DNA of 64,000 nucleotides from Bacillus pumilus. GTDB lineage: Bacteria; Bacillota; Bacilli; Bacillales; Bacillaceae. How positions within the stretch are numbered: position 1 is the stretch's first letter; every line of letters begins with the position of its first letter. Shown in pieces: positions 44,447-53,004 of this stretch. The notes beneath the pieces were generated by a model, which had not been told where the DNA came from, did not search any database, and saw only the letters and a program-made list of their open reading frames with translations. The stretch lies in NCBI RefSeq assembly GCF_900186955.1, contig NZ_LT906438.1, forward strand, positions 1,054,001 through 1,118,000, read 5' to 3'. The position numbers were made by a program, and so were the translations under genes.

Positions 44447-45793
44447 ATGTCCATCAAAACCGTTTCTAAAAATCAGCAATTTTTAGAGCAGCAAAGTCAA
44501 AGAGAATCGAATGCAAGGTCTTATCCGAGACGGTTCCCATTAGCCATGCAAAAAGCCGAGGGTATGATCGTGACAGATGCGGATGGCAGAGAGTTTTATG
44601 ACTGCCTGGCAGGCGCAGGAACACTTGCACTTGGTCACAATCATCCAGTTGTTATAGATGCAATTGAACGTATGCTTCATGAAAAAAGACCGTTGCATAC
44701 GCTGGACATAACCTCAGAAATTAAAGAAGAATTTGTGAATGAAATTTTTTCTCACTTGCCAGAAGAGTTTGCAAAAAGAGCCAAAATTCAATTTTGTGGA
44801 CCAACTGGTGGTGACGCCATAGAAGCAGCAATTAAATTAGTCAAAACAGCGACAGGGAATCGAAGCATTCTATCTTTCCATGGTGCGTATCACGGTGCGA
44901 CACATGCCACGATGTCATTAAGCGGGAATTTATCTCCAAAGGAAAGAGTACAAGGGTTAATACCTGATGTTCATTTTATGCCTTACCCATATGAATATCG
45001 CTGCCCATTTGGAATTGGTGGGAAGAATTCGCACCGCATTTCAAGTTCGTATATTGAGCGCGTATTAAATGATCCTGAAAGTGGTATTCTTCCGCCAGCA
45101 GGTATGATCTTTGAAGCAGTGCAGGGCGAGGGGGGCTCCATTCCAGCATCGATTGAATGGATGAAAGAAATGAGAAGAATCACAAAAGAAAAAGGGATCC
45201 CACTCATTATTGATGAGGTTCAATCAGGCATCGGCCGAACAGGGAAGATGTTTGCCTTTGAACATGCAGGAATTGTACCTGACGTTATTGTGCTGTCAAA
45301 AGCCATTGGTGGAAGCCTGCCGCTTTCAGTTGTGATTTATGATCAAGATTTAGATCAATGGAATCCAGGTGCACACATCGGGACATTTAGAGGGAATCAA
45401 ATGGCGATGGCTGCTGGAACTGCTACGCTTAAATTTATCAAAGAAACCAACCTGCTTGATCATGTAGAACAGTTAGGAGATCGTATGCAGGCGCATCTAA
45501 AAGACATCCAAAAACAAGTCCCTGCTCTCGGTGATGTTCGAGGGAGAGGCTTAATGATTGGCGTTGAAGTAGTCAATCCAAATGAGAAACAGGATGTGGA
45601 CGGAAGCTATCCAGCGAATCCAGAGCTGGCCAGTCTTATTCAAAAGAATTGCTTCGACAAAGGCTTAATTGTGGAGACAGGAGGCCGTTTCGGAAGTGTT
45701 ATTCGATTCTTGCCACCACTCATTATGACAGAAGAACAGCTTGAAAAAGTCATCGCTATTTTTAAAGAGGCCGTGTACGATGCAATCAACTAA
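44447..45793 (+). CDS. rhbA: Diaminobutyrate-2-oxoglutarate aminotransferase
   Basis: 448-residue class III PLP aminotransferase: 'FCGPTGGDAIEAAIKLVKTATG', 'SFHGAYHGATHATMSLSG', 'LIIDEVQSGIGRTGKMFAFEH' and the PLP lysine in 'VIVLSKAIGGSLPLS'. It converts aspartate semialdehyde plus an amino donor to L-2,4-diaminobutyrate, the precursor of 1,3-diaminopropane. First gene of a six-gene operon in the order of rhizobactin 1021 rhbABCDEF. ATG 44447 with GGAGGAG; a longer frame to 44429 runs through that site and is rejected. It overlaps the next gene by 14 bases. Confidence 0.92.
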   Translation: MSIKTVSKNQQFLEQQSQRESNARSYPRRFPLAMQKAEGMIVTDADGREFYDCLAGAGTLALGHNHPVVIDAIERMLHEKRPLHTLDITSEIKEEFVNEIFSHLPEEFAKRAKIQFCGPTGGDAIEAAIKLVKTATGNRSILSFHGAYHGATHATMSLSGNLSPKERVQGLIPDVHFMPYPYEYRCPFGIGGKNSHRISSSYIERVLNDPESGILPPAGMIFEAVQGEGGSIPASIEWMKEMRRITKEKGIPLIIDEVQSGIGRTGKMFAFEHAGIVPDVIVLSKAIGGSLPLSVVIYDQDLDQWNPGAHIGTFRGNQMAMAAGTATLKFIKETNLLDHVEQLGDRMQAHLKDIQKQVPALGDVRGRGLMIGVEVVNPNEKQDVDGSYPANPELASLIQKNCFDKGLIVETGGRFGSVIRFLPPLIMTEEQLEKVIAIFKEAVYDAIN

Positions 45794-47276
45794 GGCTTCA
45801 GTGGATTCATTATTTATCAATCAAAGCCAGCTTGGAAGAGAGTCCTTCCAAGCGGCTCTTCATACATCTATCGACAGCTTACTGGATCAATGGCAAAAAG
45901 ACACAGGACCATACAGTGGAATATTGCCTGGGAAATTAGCGGATAGTGTCGAATCGCTATTCCGATTTCAACCGTCTGGTGAATCCATTGAATCCGTCTT
46001 TCAAGATATAAAAGAACATCTTTTGCCGCATTTGATTGATGTATCGCATCCTAAATGCTTGGCACATCTGCATTGTCCACCGCTTATTCCTGCACTTGCC
46101 GCAGAGGTGATGGTAAGTTCCTTTAACCAATCAATGGATTCCTTTGATCAAAGCGGTATTGCTTCTTTGGTTGAGGAAGAAATTCTCAAGTGGCTATGTG
46201 CGAAGTTTTCTTATGGCAGCCTAGCAGATGGGACATTTACAAGCGGTGGAACCCAATCTAACTACATGGGGCTGCTTCTAGCGAGAGATGCCTTTTGTGA
46301 AAACACATGGCAGTGGAATGTTCAGCAGAAAGGCTTACCAAGTGAATCTCACCGCATGAGAATCCTTTGCTCGAAGAATGCTCACTTCACTGTGAAAAAA
46401 TCTGCATCCCAGTTAGGTTTAGGAGAGCAGGCAGTCGTACTAGTCGAGACAGATGAGCATCATCGAATGGATCTCAATGATTTGAAAAAGAAGCTGGCTG
46501 AGTTGAAGGAGCAGAACTTGCTGCCTTTTGCGGTAGTAGCCACTTGCGGGACAACGGATTTTGGCAGTATTGACCCAGTTCGAGAGGTATATGACCTCGT
46601 CAAGCCATACGGTCTTTGGATTCACGCAGATGCTGCCTACGGCGGAGCACTTGTATTAAGCGAAACCTACCGTAAGAAGTTAGACGGTATTGAGCTTGCT
46701 GATTCAATCACGATTGACTTTCACAAACAATTTTATCAGCCGATATCCTGCGGGGCATTTTTGCTAAAGGATAAAAGACATTTTGGTTTGATCAATTATC
46801 ATGCCGATTATCTTAATCCAAAGGAAGACGAGCTCGATGGTATTCTACATCTCGTCAATAAATCTGTCCAAACGACGCGCCGGTTTGATGCTCTGAAATT
46901 ACTTCTTTCTCTTCGTTTAATTGGAGAAGAAGGCTTTGGAGAAATCATTGACCATACCATTCATTTTGCAAAGGATGTGGCCGCGCTTATTGAGAGAAAT
47001 GATGACCTTGAAGTGATCAATCCTGAGCCAGAAATCAATGCAGTTGTGTTCCGATTTAAGGATGACGATCAAACAGATGACATCAATAAAATCATTCATC
47101 GGACATTATTCAAAACAGGAACTGCTGTCATTGCGAAAACAGTGGTGAATGACCGAACATGCTTAAAATTCACTTTGTTAAATCCGAGAACGACAATCAC
47201 ACATATTGAGGAAATCCTTTCTGACATCGTTGATATCGGGATCGCTCATATTCAATCCGGGAGGGTACTACGTTGA
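45780..47276 (+). CDS. rhbB: L-2,4-diaminobutyrate decarboxylase
   Basis: 498-residue group II PLP decarboxylase. Conserved: 'SHPKCLAHLHCPPLIPALAAEVM', 'FTSGGTQSNYMGLLLARD', 'IHADAAYGGALVLS', PLP lysine in 'SITIDFHKQFYQP'. It yields 1,3-diaminopropane, which is later hydroxylated and acetylated. ATG 45780 with AAAGAGG lies inside the end of the aminotransferase gene. The stop overlaps the next TTG start. Confidence 0.92.
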   Translation: MQSTKASVDSLFINQSQLGRESFQAALHTSIDSLLDQWQKDTGPYSGILPGKLADSVESLFRFQPSGESIESVFQDIKEHLLPHLIDVSHPKCLAHLHCPPLIPALAAEVMVSSFNQSMDSFDQSGIASLVEEEILKWLCAKFSYGSLADGTFTSGGTQSNYMGLLLARDAFCENTWQWNVQQKGLPSESHRMRILCSKNAHFTVKKSASQLGLGEQAVVLVETDEHHRMDLNDLKKKLAELKEQNLLPFAVVATCGTTDFGSIDPVREVYDLVKPYGLWIHADAAYGGALVLSETYRKKLDGIELADSITIDFHKQFYQPISCGAFLLKDKRHFGLINYHADYLNPKEDELDGILHLVNKSVQTTRRFDALKLLLSLRLIGEEGFGEIIDHTIHFAKDVAALIERNDDLEVINPEPEINAVVFRFKDDDQTDDINKIIHRTLFKTGTAVIAKTVVNDRTCLKFTLLNPRTTITHIEEILSDIVDIGIAHIQSGRVLR

Positions 47277-49054
47277 GTCAATATAAACAAATGGCTGAAA
47301 ATGCAACCATGCAAAGCTTTTTAAACTGTTTTTTACGCGAAACAGGAATCGATCGATCTGCAAAAAAAGAGGTGAGAGCAGATGGCTCGCTTGTCTTCAT
47401 CGCAAAACTAGCAAAACAAGATCTAGAGCTTGTGATTCCGATCCGATATGTTTCATCTGTTGGCCGCCATCTCTTTGATTTTCCGATTCGCTTTCGCCCG
47501 CAAGGCAGTGAACAAGAGGGCGCAATCGTCGATTACACGACACTTGTTGCTTTATGTTCAAAGGAGCTTCTCATTGAATATGGCCGTACAGATGCAGAGG
47601 ATGAATTCATGCTTCGCATCATTTTAAGCTGCCGAAATATTGAACGGTTCTTAAAGGAGCGAGAAAGTGATCGAGCCGCTCTTTCTGAAGCCGATTTTGA
47701 GTATATCGAGGCTGAGCAGTCACTTCTCCTTGGTCATTTAACGCATCCTACCCCAAAAAGCAGACAAGGAATGACAGAGGAGGAGGAAGCGATCTATTCT
47801 CCTGAGCTGAAAGGGGCTTTCCAGCTTCATTACTTTAAAGCGCATCATTCGATTGTGCTTCAGGATTCGTCAATTACACAGTCTGCGGCAAGCCTCATGC
47901 TAGAGGAGCTCTTGCGCCAGGTACCAGCAGAAAAAGAGAGACTGAATACGTTAGTAGAAAACGGAGAATATGTGCTCATTCCGATTCACCCGCTTCAAGT
48001 GAAGGTGGTTATGGAGAAAGCGTTCGTGAACCGTTATATAGAGGAAGGGAAACTCACTTATTTAGGACCGATCGGTTCTGAATACACAGCGACCTCATCC
48101 TTCAGAACCGTCTATCAAAAGGATTCTGCTTACATGCTCAAATTCTCTGTTCCTGTGAAAATTACAAACTCCTTACGTGTCAATAAACAAAAGGAACTGG
48201 ATCGCGGAGTAGAGATGTCGCGCATTTTAAAAACAGAATTAGGCGTTTCTCTATACGACAAATTCTCTGGATTCCGGGTCATTGAAGATCCTGCCTATTT
48301 ATCTATTCAAGGAGAAGAGGCGGAATCTGGCTTTGAAGTAGTCATTCGTCAAAATCCATTTTTACATCGTGAAAAAGGGGCAAGCTTAATTGCTGGATTA
48401 TGTCAGGATCATGCGTATGGTGGAAAATCGCGATTAGCAGGGATCATTCATGACCTTGCAGACGCAGAAGGCCGATCACCGGAGGCTGTGAGCCAAGATT
48501 GGTTTAAGCAATATTTAACCATTTCGTTAGAACCGATGCTCTGGCTGTTTGAAACGTATGGTCTTGCACTGGAAGCCCATCAGCAAAACGCTGTTGTGCA
48601 AATGAAGGGTGGTTACCCGAACACCTTCTATTATCGTGACAACCAAGGCTACTATTATAGTGAATCGAAAAAGGATAAACTCGCAAATCTTGTCCAAAAC
48701 CTGAGCGTGAGAAGTGAAACGATTTGTGCAGATGAGGTAGCCGTTGAGAGACTGCGTTATTATTTCTTCTTTAATCATTTATTTGGTCTCATTAACGGCT
48801 TTGGTACAGAAGGTCTGGCGAAAGAAGAAGCCTTGCTCGCACTTGTGAGAGACACATTGCTCGCTCATGAGGAAACATACGGTGCATCTGAGCTGACAAA
48901 CAGCCTTCTGCGCTCAAAAGAACTGCCTTCAAAAGCGAATTTGCTGACACGGTTTGAAGATATGGATGAACTGACAGGATCTCTGGAAACACAGTCTCGT
49001 TACACAGCTGTCTTGAATCCGCTCTTTTTACATAAGGAGGCGCTGATTGGATGA
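47273..49054 (+). CDS. rhbC: NIS siderophore synthetase, IucA/IucC family (RhbC-like)
   Basis: 593 residues. Motifs of the nonribosomal-peptide-independent siderophore synthetases: 'LIPIHPLQVKVVMEKAF', 'TSSFRTVYQKDSAYMLKFSVPVKITNSLRVNKQKELDRG', 'EAHQQNAVVQMKGGYPNTFYYRDNQG'. These enzymes adenylate a citrate carboxylate and join it to an amine. In rhizobactin synthesis two such enzymes add the two N-hydroxy-N-acetyl-diaminopropane arms. TTG start, AGGG upstream, four-base overlap with rhbB. Confidence 0.92.
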   Translation: MSQYKQMAENATMQSFLNCFLRETGIDRSAKKEVRADGSLVFIAKLAKQDLELVIPIRYVSSVGRHLFDFPIRFRPQGSEQEGAIVDYTTLVALCSKELLIEYGRTDAEDEFMLRIILSCRNIERFLKERESDRAALSEADFEYIEAEQSLLLGHLTHPTPKSRQGMTEEEEAIYSPELKGAFQLHYFKAHHSIVLQDSSITQSAASLMLEELLRQVPAEKERLNTLVENGEYVLIPIHPLQVKVVMEKAFVNRYIEEGKLTYLGPIGSEYTATSSFRTVYQKDSAYMLKFSVPVKITNSLRVNKQKELDRGVEMSRILKTELGVSLYDKFSGFRVIEDPAYLSIQGEEAESGFEVVIRQNPFLHREKGASLIAGLCQDHAYGGKSRLAGIIHDLADAEGRSPEAVSQDWFKQYLTISLEPMLWLFETYGLALEAHQQNAVVQMKGGYPNTFYYRDNQGYYYSESKKDKLANLVQNLSVRSETICADEVAVERLRYYFFFNHLFGLINGFGTEGLAKEEALLALVRDTLLAHEETYGASELTNSLLRSKELPSKANLLTRFEDMDELTGSLETQSRYTAVLNPLFLHKEALIG

Positions 49055-49605
49055 GGGATCGTATTAAGTTTATTCGCGCTGAATATGAAAGAGATGTCCG
49101 GCTTGTCCACAGGTGGATGCAAGAGGAGTATGTTCACCCATTTTGGCATTTGAATATTCCGTTCCCTGCTTTTGAAAAGCATTTTTATCAGGCGGTTCAT
49201 GATCCGCATCAAACCCTTTATTTAGGCACAATTGATGGGACGCCAATGAGTTATTTTGAGGCATACAACGTCAAAGGTGATGTCATTGAATCTTACTATC
49301 AGCCTTCTCCGCATGATCAAGGAATCCATCTATTAATAGGGGAGCCGGATTATGTAGGAAAAGGTTTTGCGGCCCCGCTGCTTCAGGCCATGACAGCATT
49401 TCAATTTGAGCAGAATAAACGAACAGAAAAAGTTGTCGCTGAGCCGGATATTCGCAATGAAAAAATGATCCATGTATTTGAAAAATGCGGATTTGAACGT
49501 GTAAAACCAGTCAATTTACCCGATAAAACAGGTCTTTTAATGTTTTGTGATCGAGAACGATTCGAAAGGATGTATAACCATGACGCGGTTCAACAAGCAA
49601 AATGA
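49051..49605 (+). CDS. rhbD: Siderophore acetyltransferase (RhbD/IucB-like GNAT)
   Basis: 184 residues of the siderophore GNAT type: 'MQEEYVHPFWHLNIPFPAFEKHFYQAV', 'PMSYFEAYNVKGDVI', 'HLLIGEPDYVGKGFAAPLLQAMTAF', 'VAEPDIRNEKMIHVFEKCGFE'. It acetylates N-hydroxy-1,3-diaminopropane to form the hydroxamate iron ligand. ATGA overlap with rhbC, 26-base overlap with rhbE. Confidence 0.9.
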   Translation: MRDRIKFIRAEYERDVRLVHRWMQEEYVHPFWHLNIPFPAFEKHFYQAVHDPHQTLYLGTIDGTPMSYFEAYNVKGDVIESYYQPSPHDQGIHLLIGEPDYVGKGFAAPLLQAMTAFQFEQNKRTEKVVAEPDIRNEKMIHVFEKCGFERVKPVNLPDKTGLLMFCDRERFERMYNHDAVQQAK

Positions 49606-50929
49606 TGTAGTGGATGTAATAGGGATCGGCATTGGCCCGTTTAACTTAGGACTTGCCGCATTATCTGAAGAGGTAAATGAAATTGACGCTTTGTTTTTTG
49701 AAAGAAGTGAAGCCTTTCATTGGCACCCAGGGATGCTCATTGAGGGGACGACACTGCAAGTTCCCTTTTTAGCGGACCTTGTCAGTATGGCAGATGTGAA
49801 AAGTAAATATAGCTTTCTTAACTATTTACAGGAACAAAATCGTTTGTATTCATTTTACTTTCTAGAAGATTTTCATATCCCGCGCAAGGAATATAGTCAT
49901 TATTGCCGCTGGGTCGCAGACCAGTTAGACTCTTGCCGATTTGGCATGAACGTCGAATCTGTCTCATTGATCGAGAAAGCAGGAGAAAAGCGATATGAAG
50001 TGCATGTGCGTCATGTGAAAGACCAAACGGTAGAGGTGTTTGAAAGTAAGCATCTCGTCTTAGGGATTGGTACACAGCCGGCGATACCAGCATCGCTCCA
50101 GCCAGCTTTAGGAGAGAAAGTTTTTCATTCTGCTGACTATTTAAAACGAAAGAAAGAAGGCTGTTTCAAAGGGAAATCTGTGACAGTGATCGGCTCTGGT
50201 CAAAGTGCGGCAGAAGTGTTCTATGATATTTTATCAGATGATGAGGCGAAGGATATTCACTGGTTCACACGCTCTAAAGGATTTTTCCCAATGGAATATT
50301 CAAACCTTGGTCTTGAATATTTCTCTCCAGATTATATTGATTTCTTTTATGAGCTTCCGCAAACAAAAAAGGATGCGTTGTTAAAGCAGCAAGATTTGCT
50401 GTATAAGGGCATCAGCTCTGCAATGATCCGTGATATTTATCATTTGCTTTATGAACGTTCTGCCTGCGGAGAGCAGTTGAACACAGTGCTTCAAGCAATG
50501 ACGGAGGTCAACTTGATTGAGGAAACAGCTCGCGGCTTGTCCCTTTCATGCACGCAATGGGTCAAAGAGGACACCTTTACCCACGAGACAGATATTGTCG
50601 TACTGGCGACGGGCTATCAATCGGTACTGCCCCCGTTTATCAATCCAATTTCTCATCACATTCAATGGGACGATCAAGGACGGTTCCAAGTCGAACGTGA
50701 ATATCGCTTAAAAACGAATACAATGGGTGAAAATGATATTTTTGTCCAAAATGCAGAGCTTCATACACATGGGGTTGGCGCTCCAGATTTAGGACTTGGC
50801 GCTTACCGAAACAGTGTGATTATCAATGAACTTGCTCGTCAAACCGTGTATCCACTTTATCAAAAGCACGTCTTCCAGACATTTGGTACACATAAGAACG
50901 TCAACACATTTGAAGAAATCAAAGGTTAA
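49580..50929 (+). CDS. rhbE: Diaminopropane N-monooxygenase (RhbE/IucD-like)
   Basis: 449-residue flavin monooxygenase of the lysine/ornithine N-hydroxylase family. FAD motif 'VIGIGIGPFNLGLAALS', substrate region 'FHWHPGMLIEGTTLQVPFLADLV', NADPH motif 'VTVIGSGQSAAEVFYDIL' and 'DIVVLATGYQSVLPP'. It hydroxylates one amino group of 1,3-diaminopropane. ATG 49580 with GAAAGGATG; the upstream extension to 49547 is in the rhbD coding region and unlikely. Confidence 0.92.
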   Translation: MTRFNKQNDVVDVIGIGIGPFNLGLAALSEEVNEIDALFFERSEAFHWHPGMLIEGTTLQVPFLADLVSMADVKSKYSFLNYLQEQNRLYSFYFLEDFHIPRKEYSHYCRWVADQLDSCRFGMNVESVSLIEKAGEKRYEVHVRHVKDQTVEVFESKHLVLGIGTQPAIPASLQPALGEKVFHSADYLKRKKEGCFKGKSVTVIGSGQSAAEVFYDILSDDEAKDIHWFTRSKGFFPMEYSNLGLEYFSPDYIDFFYELPQTKKDALLKQQDLLYKGISSAMIRDIYHLLYERSACGEQLNTVLQAMTEVNLIEETARGLSLSCTQWVKEDTFTHETDIVVLATGYQSVLPPFINPISHHIQWDDQGRFQVEREYRLKTNTMGENDIFVQNAELHTHGVGAPDLGLGAYRNSVIINELARQTVYPLYQKHVFQTFGTHKNVNTFEEIKG

Positions 50930-50942
50930 GGAGGATGAAGCG

Positions 50943-52757
50943 ATGAGTGTACAAGATGAATTGAAAAAAGCGGTGAATCCGGCTGCTTGGAAAAAGGCAA
51001 ACCAGCGAATGGTGGCAAAAATGCTGTCTGAATACATGTATGAGGATATGCTTCATCCCGTGCAGCTAGATCATAAGGATGGCATTGCTCAGTATGAATT
51101 AATCATTCACGAACATAAGAAATATCGCTATCTTGCAAAACCTCGTTTGTTTGATAGTTTTGATACAATTGCTGAATCAATCGAGTGCTGTCAAGACGGA
51201 AAATGGTCAAAGGATGTCAGTGCCATTGTGTTTTTACTAGACATTCAGCCGCTCATTCCAATGTCTTCTGACACAACAGGACACCTTATAAAAGAGCTTC
51301 ATCACACCCTGTTAGCAGATGTACATTTGCTGTCGAAAAAAGCACTTCGTGCGGATGAACTGACAGATACTGATTATGCATGGATTGAAGGAGAAATGAC
51401 AGGCCATCCTTGGATTGTGTATAACAAAGGACGCATTGGGTTCAGTTATGATGACTACCTAGCCTATGCACCTGAAAGGCAAGAAAGTGTGCAGCTGTCT
51501 TGGATTGCTGTTCACCGGGACCTTGCGACATTCCATGCAGTCGATCATGAAAACTATGAGCAGGTAATTGCCAAAGAGTTAGATGAAGTCACGATCCGTC
51601 AATTTCACCGCGTGCTAAAGGATGAAGGATTGATTGCAGCTGATTATTATTTGATGCCTGTTCATAAATGGCAGTGGACACATATGATTATTCAGCATTT
51701 CCCAGAAGATTTGGCGTTGCGCCGGATTGTGTATGTAGGAGAGGGACTGGATCAATATATCCCGCAGCAGTCGATCAGAACCTTTACGAACATCTCAAAT
51801 AAAGGCAAGCATCATATTAAACTGCCAATGAGCATTTTAAATACACTCGTGTACCGAGGACTTCCGTCAGAACGGACAGTCATTGCCCCTCGCATTACAG
51901 CACATATTAAAGGGATCGCGGATCAAGATTCATTTTTATCTGATGTCTGCCGCGTGATATTACCTGGTGAGAATGCAAGTATTAATGTCGATCATCCTTA
52001 CTATAGCAAACTGCCTGGTGCGCCGTATCAATATCTTGAAATGCTCGGTGTGATTTTTAGAGAAAGCATTTACTCGTACTTAGATGAAGGAGAGACCCCT
52101 GTTACACTTGCGGCACTCACCTATGAGGATCATGAAGGTGAGCCATATGTGAAACAGCTGATTGAAAAATCAGGTCTCTCAGCTAAAGAGTGGATGGCGA
52201 AATTTTTCCATGTGGTCATGCCGCCGCTGCTGCATTTTATGTATCAATACGGCACCGTCTTTTCACCGCACGGACAAAATACGATTCTTGTGTTAAAAGA
52301 TCATCAGCCTCATCGTTTGGCGATCAAAGATTTCGTTGACGATGTGAACATTAGTGATCAGCCGCTGCCTGAATTGGCTTCTTTAGGAGACGATTTAAAA
52401 GAAGTACTGCGGAGTGAACCGCCGGAAGGCTTAGTGCAGTTTATCTTTACAGGATTGTTTATTTGTAACCTGCGTTACGTATCAAATGTGTTAGACAATC
52501 ATCAGCTGTTAGATGAAGCGACACTTTGGCGCTTGCTTGCCGAAGAAATTCAGCAGTATCAAAAGCAATTCCCACAGCTGAAGGATCGTTTTGAACTATT
52601 TGATCTCTTCCAGCCGAAGCTGACAAAGCTGTGCTTAAATCGTAATCGAATGATTGATTATGGGTATGGAGATGGAGATGACCGCCCGCATGCATCAGAG
52701 CATGGAAAGGTCACAAATGCTCTCGCGCATGTGCTTTCGTCCGCCTGTGAGAAGTAA
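50943..52757 (+). CDS. rhbF: NIS siderophore synthetase, IucA/IucC family (RhbF-like)
   Basis: 604 residues. 'YYLMPVHKWQWTHMIIQHFPED', 'RTFTNISNKGKHHIKLPMSILNTLVYRGLPSERT', 'TVFSPHGQNTILVLKDHQPHRLAIKDFVDDVN' are the ATP/citrate-site motifs. Second condensing enzyme, expected to complete the citrate bis-amide. ATG 50943 after AAGGAGGATG; the 39 codons in frame upstream overlap rhbE and are not used. Last gene of the operon; no siderophore exporter, receptor or lipid-tailoring gene follows. Confidence 0.92.
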   Translation: MSVQDELKKAVNPAAWKKANQRMVAKMLSEYMYEDMLHPVQLDHKDGIAQYELIIHEHKKYRYLAKPRLFDSFDTIAESIECCQDGKWSKDVSAIVFLLDIQPLIPMSSDTTGHLIKELHHTLLADVHLLSKKALRADELTDTDYAWIEGEMTGHPWIVYNKGRIGFSYDDYLAYAPERQESVQLSWIAVHRDLATFHAVDHENYEQVIAKELDEVTIRQFHRVLKDEGLIAADYYLMPVHKWQWTHMIIQHFPEDLALRRIVYVGEGLDQYIPQQSIRTFTNISNKGKHHIKLPMSILNTLVYRGLPSERTVIAPRITAHIKGIADQDSFLSDVCRVILPGENASINVDHPYYSKLPGAPYQYLEMLGVIFRESIYSYLDEGETPVTLAALTYEDHEGEPYVKQLIEKSGLSAKEWMAKFFHVVMPPLLHFMYQYGTVFSPHGQNTILVLKDHQPHRLAIKDFVDDVNISDQPLPELASLGDDLKEVLRSEPPEGLVQFIFTGLFICNLRYVSNVLDNHQLLDEATLWRLLAEEIQQYQKQFPQLKDRFELFDLFQPKLTKLCLNRNRMIDYGYGDGDDRPHASEHGKVTNALAHVLSSACEK

Positions 52758-52762
52758 TAGAA

Positions 52763-52790
52763 AAGCTGTAGACATCAAGTGTCTACAGCT
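52763..52790. repeat. 28-bp direct repeat, left copy (terminator hairpin)
   Basis: Contains a perfect 11-bp stem (AGCTGTAGACA / TGTCTACAGCT) with a 5-nt loop, identical to 52966-52993. On the minus strand it is followed by TTTTC, so it can end transcription from yitH; on the plus strand there is no T run. Confidence 0.95.
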
Positions 52791-52965
52791 CAGCGTGTAG
52801 ACAAACCCTCGCATTCTTTGTCAGTCCTGTGCGCTGGTGCTCACGAATTGCAAATTCGCTCCGCGCCAGTGCTCGGCCTTCCTAGACTTCAAAGGTTTTC
52901 AATCACGCTGAAAAGAAGACAAAGGGCTAAAATAAAGATCATTTTAGCCCTTTGTCAACAATCTG
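52791..52965. mobile_element. 175-bp MITE-like inserted element
   Basis: Segment lying exactly between two identical 28-bp repeats. Its ends are imperfect terminal inverted repeats: CAGCGTGTAGACAAA (52791-52805) against CAGATTGTTGACAAA (reverse complement of 52951-52965), 12 of 15 matching. Inside it is strongly structured: CGAATT-GCA-AATTCG nested in a GCGCTGG/CCAGTGC stem, a TCAGCGTG/CACGCTGA pair (52790-52797 and 52904-52911), and a perfect 13-bp hairpin at 52921-52953. No open frame of useful length. Non-autonomous mobile element is the simplest reading; a structured RNA is an alternative. Confidence 0.6.
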
Positions 52966-53004
52966 AAGCTGTAGACATCAAGTGTCTACAGCTTTTTATA
53001 TTTT
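52966..53004 (+). terminator. 28-bp repeat, right copy, with T tract: rhb operon terminator
   Basis: Same 28 bp as 52763-52790 but followed by TTTTTATATTTT, making a functional rho-independent terminator in the plus direction. Confidence 0.88.
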
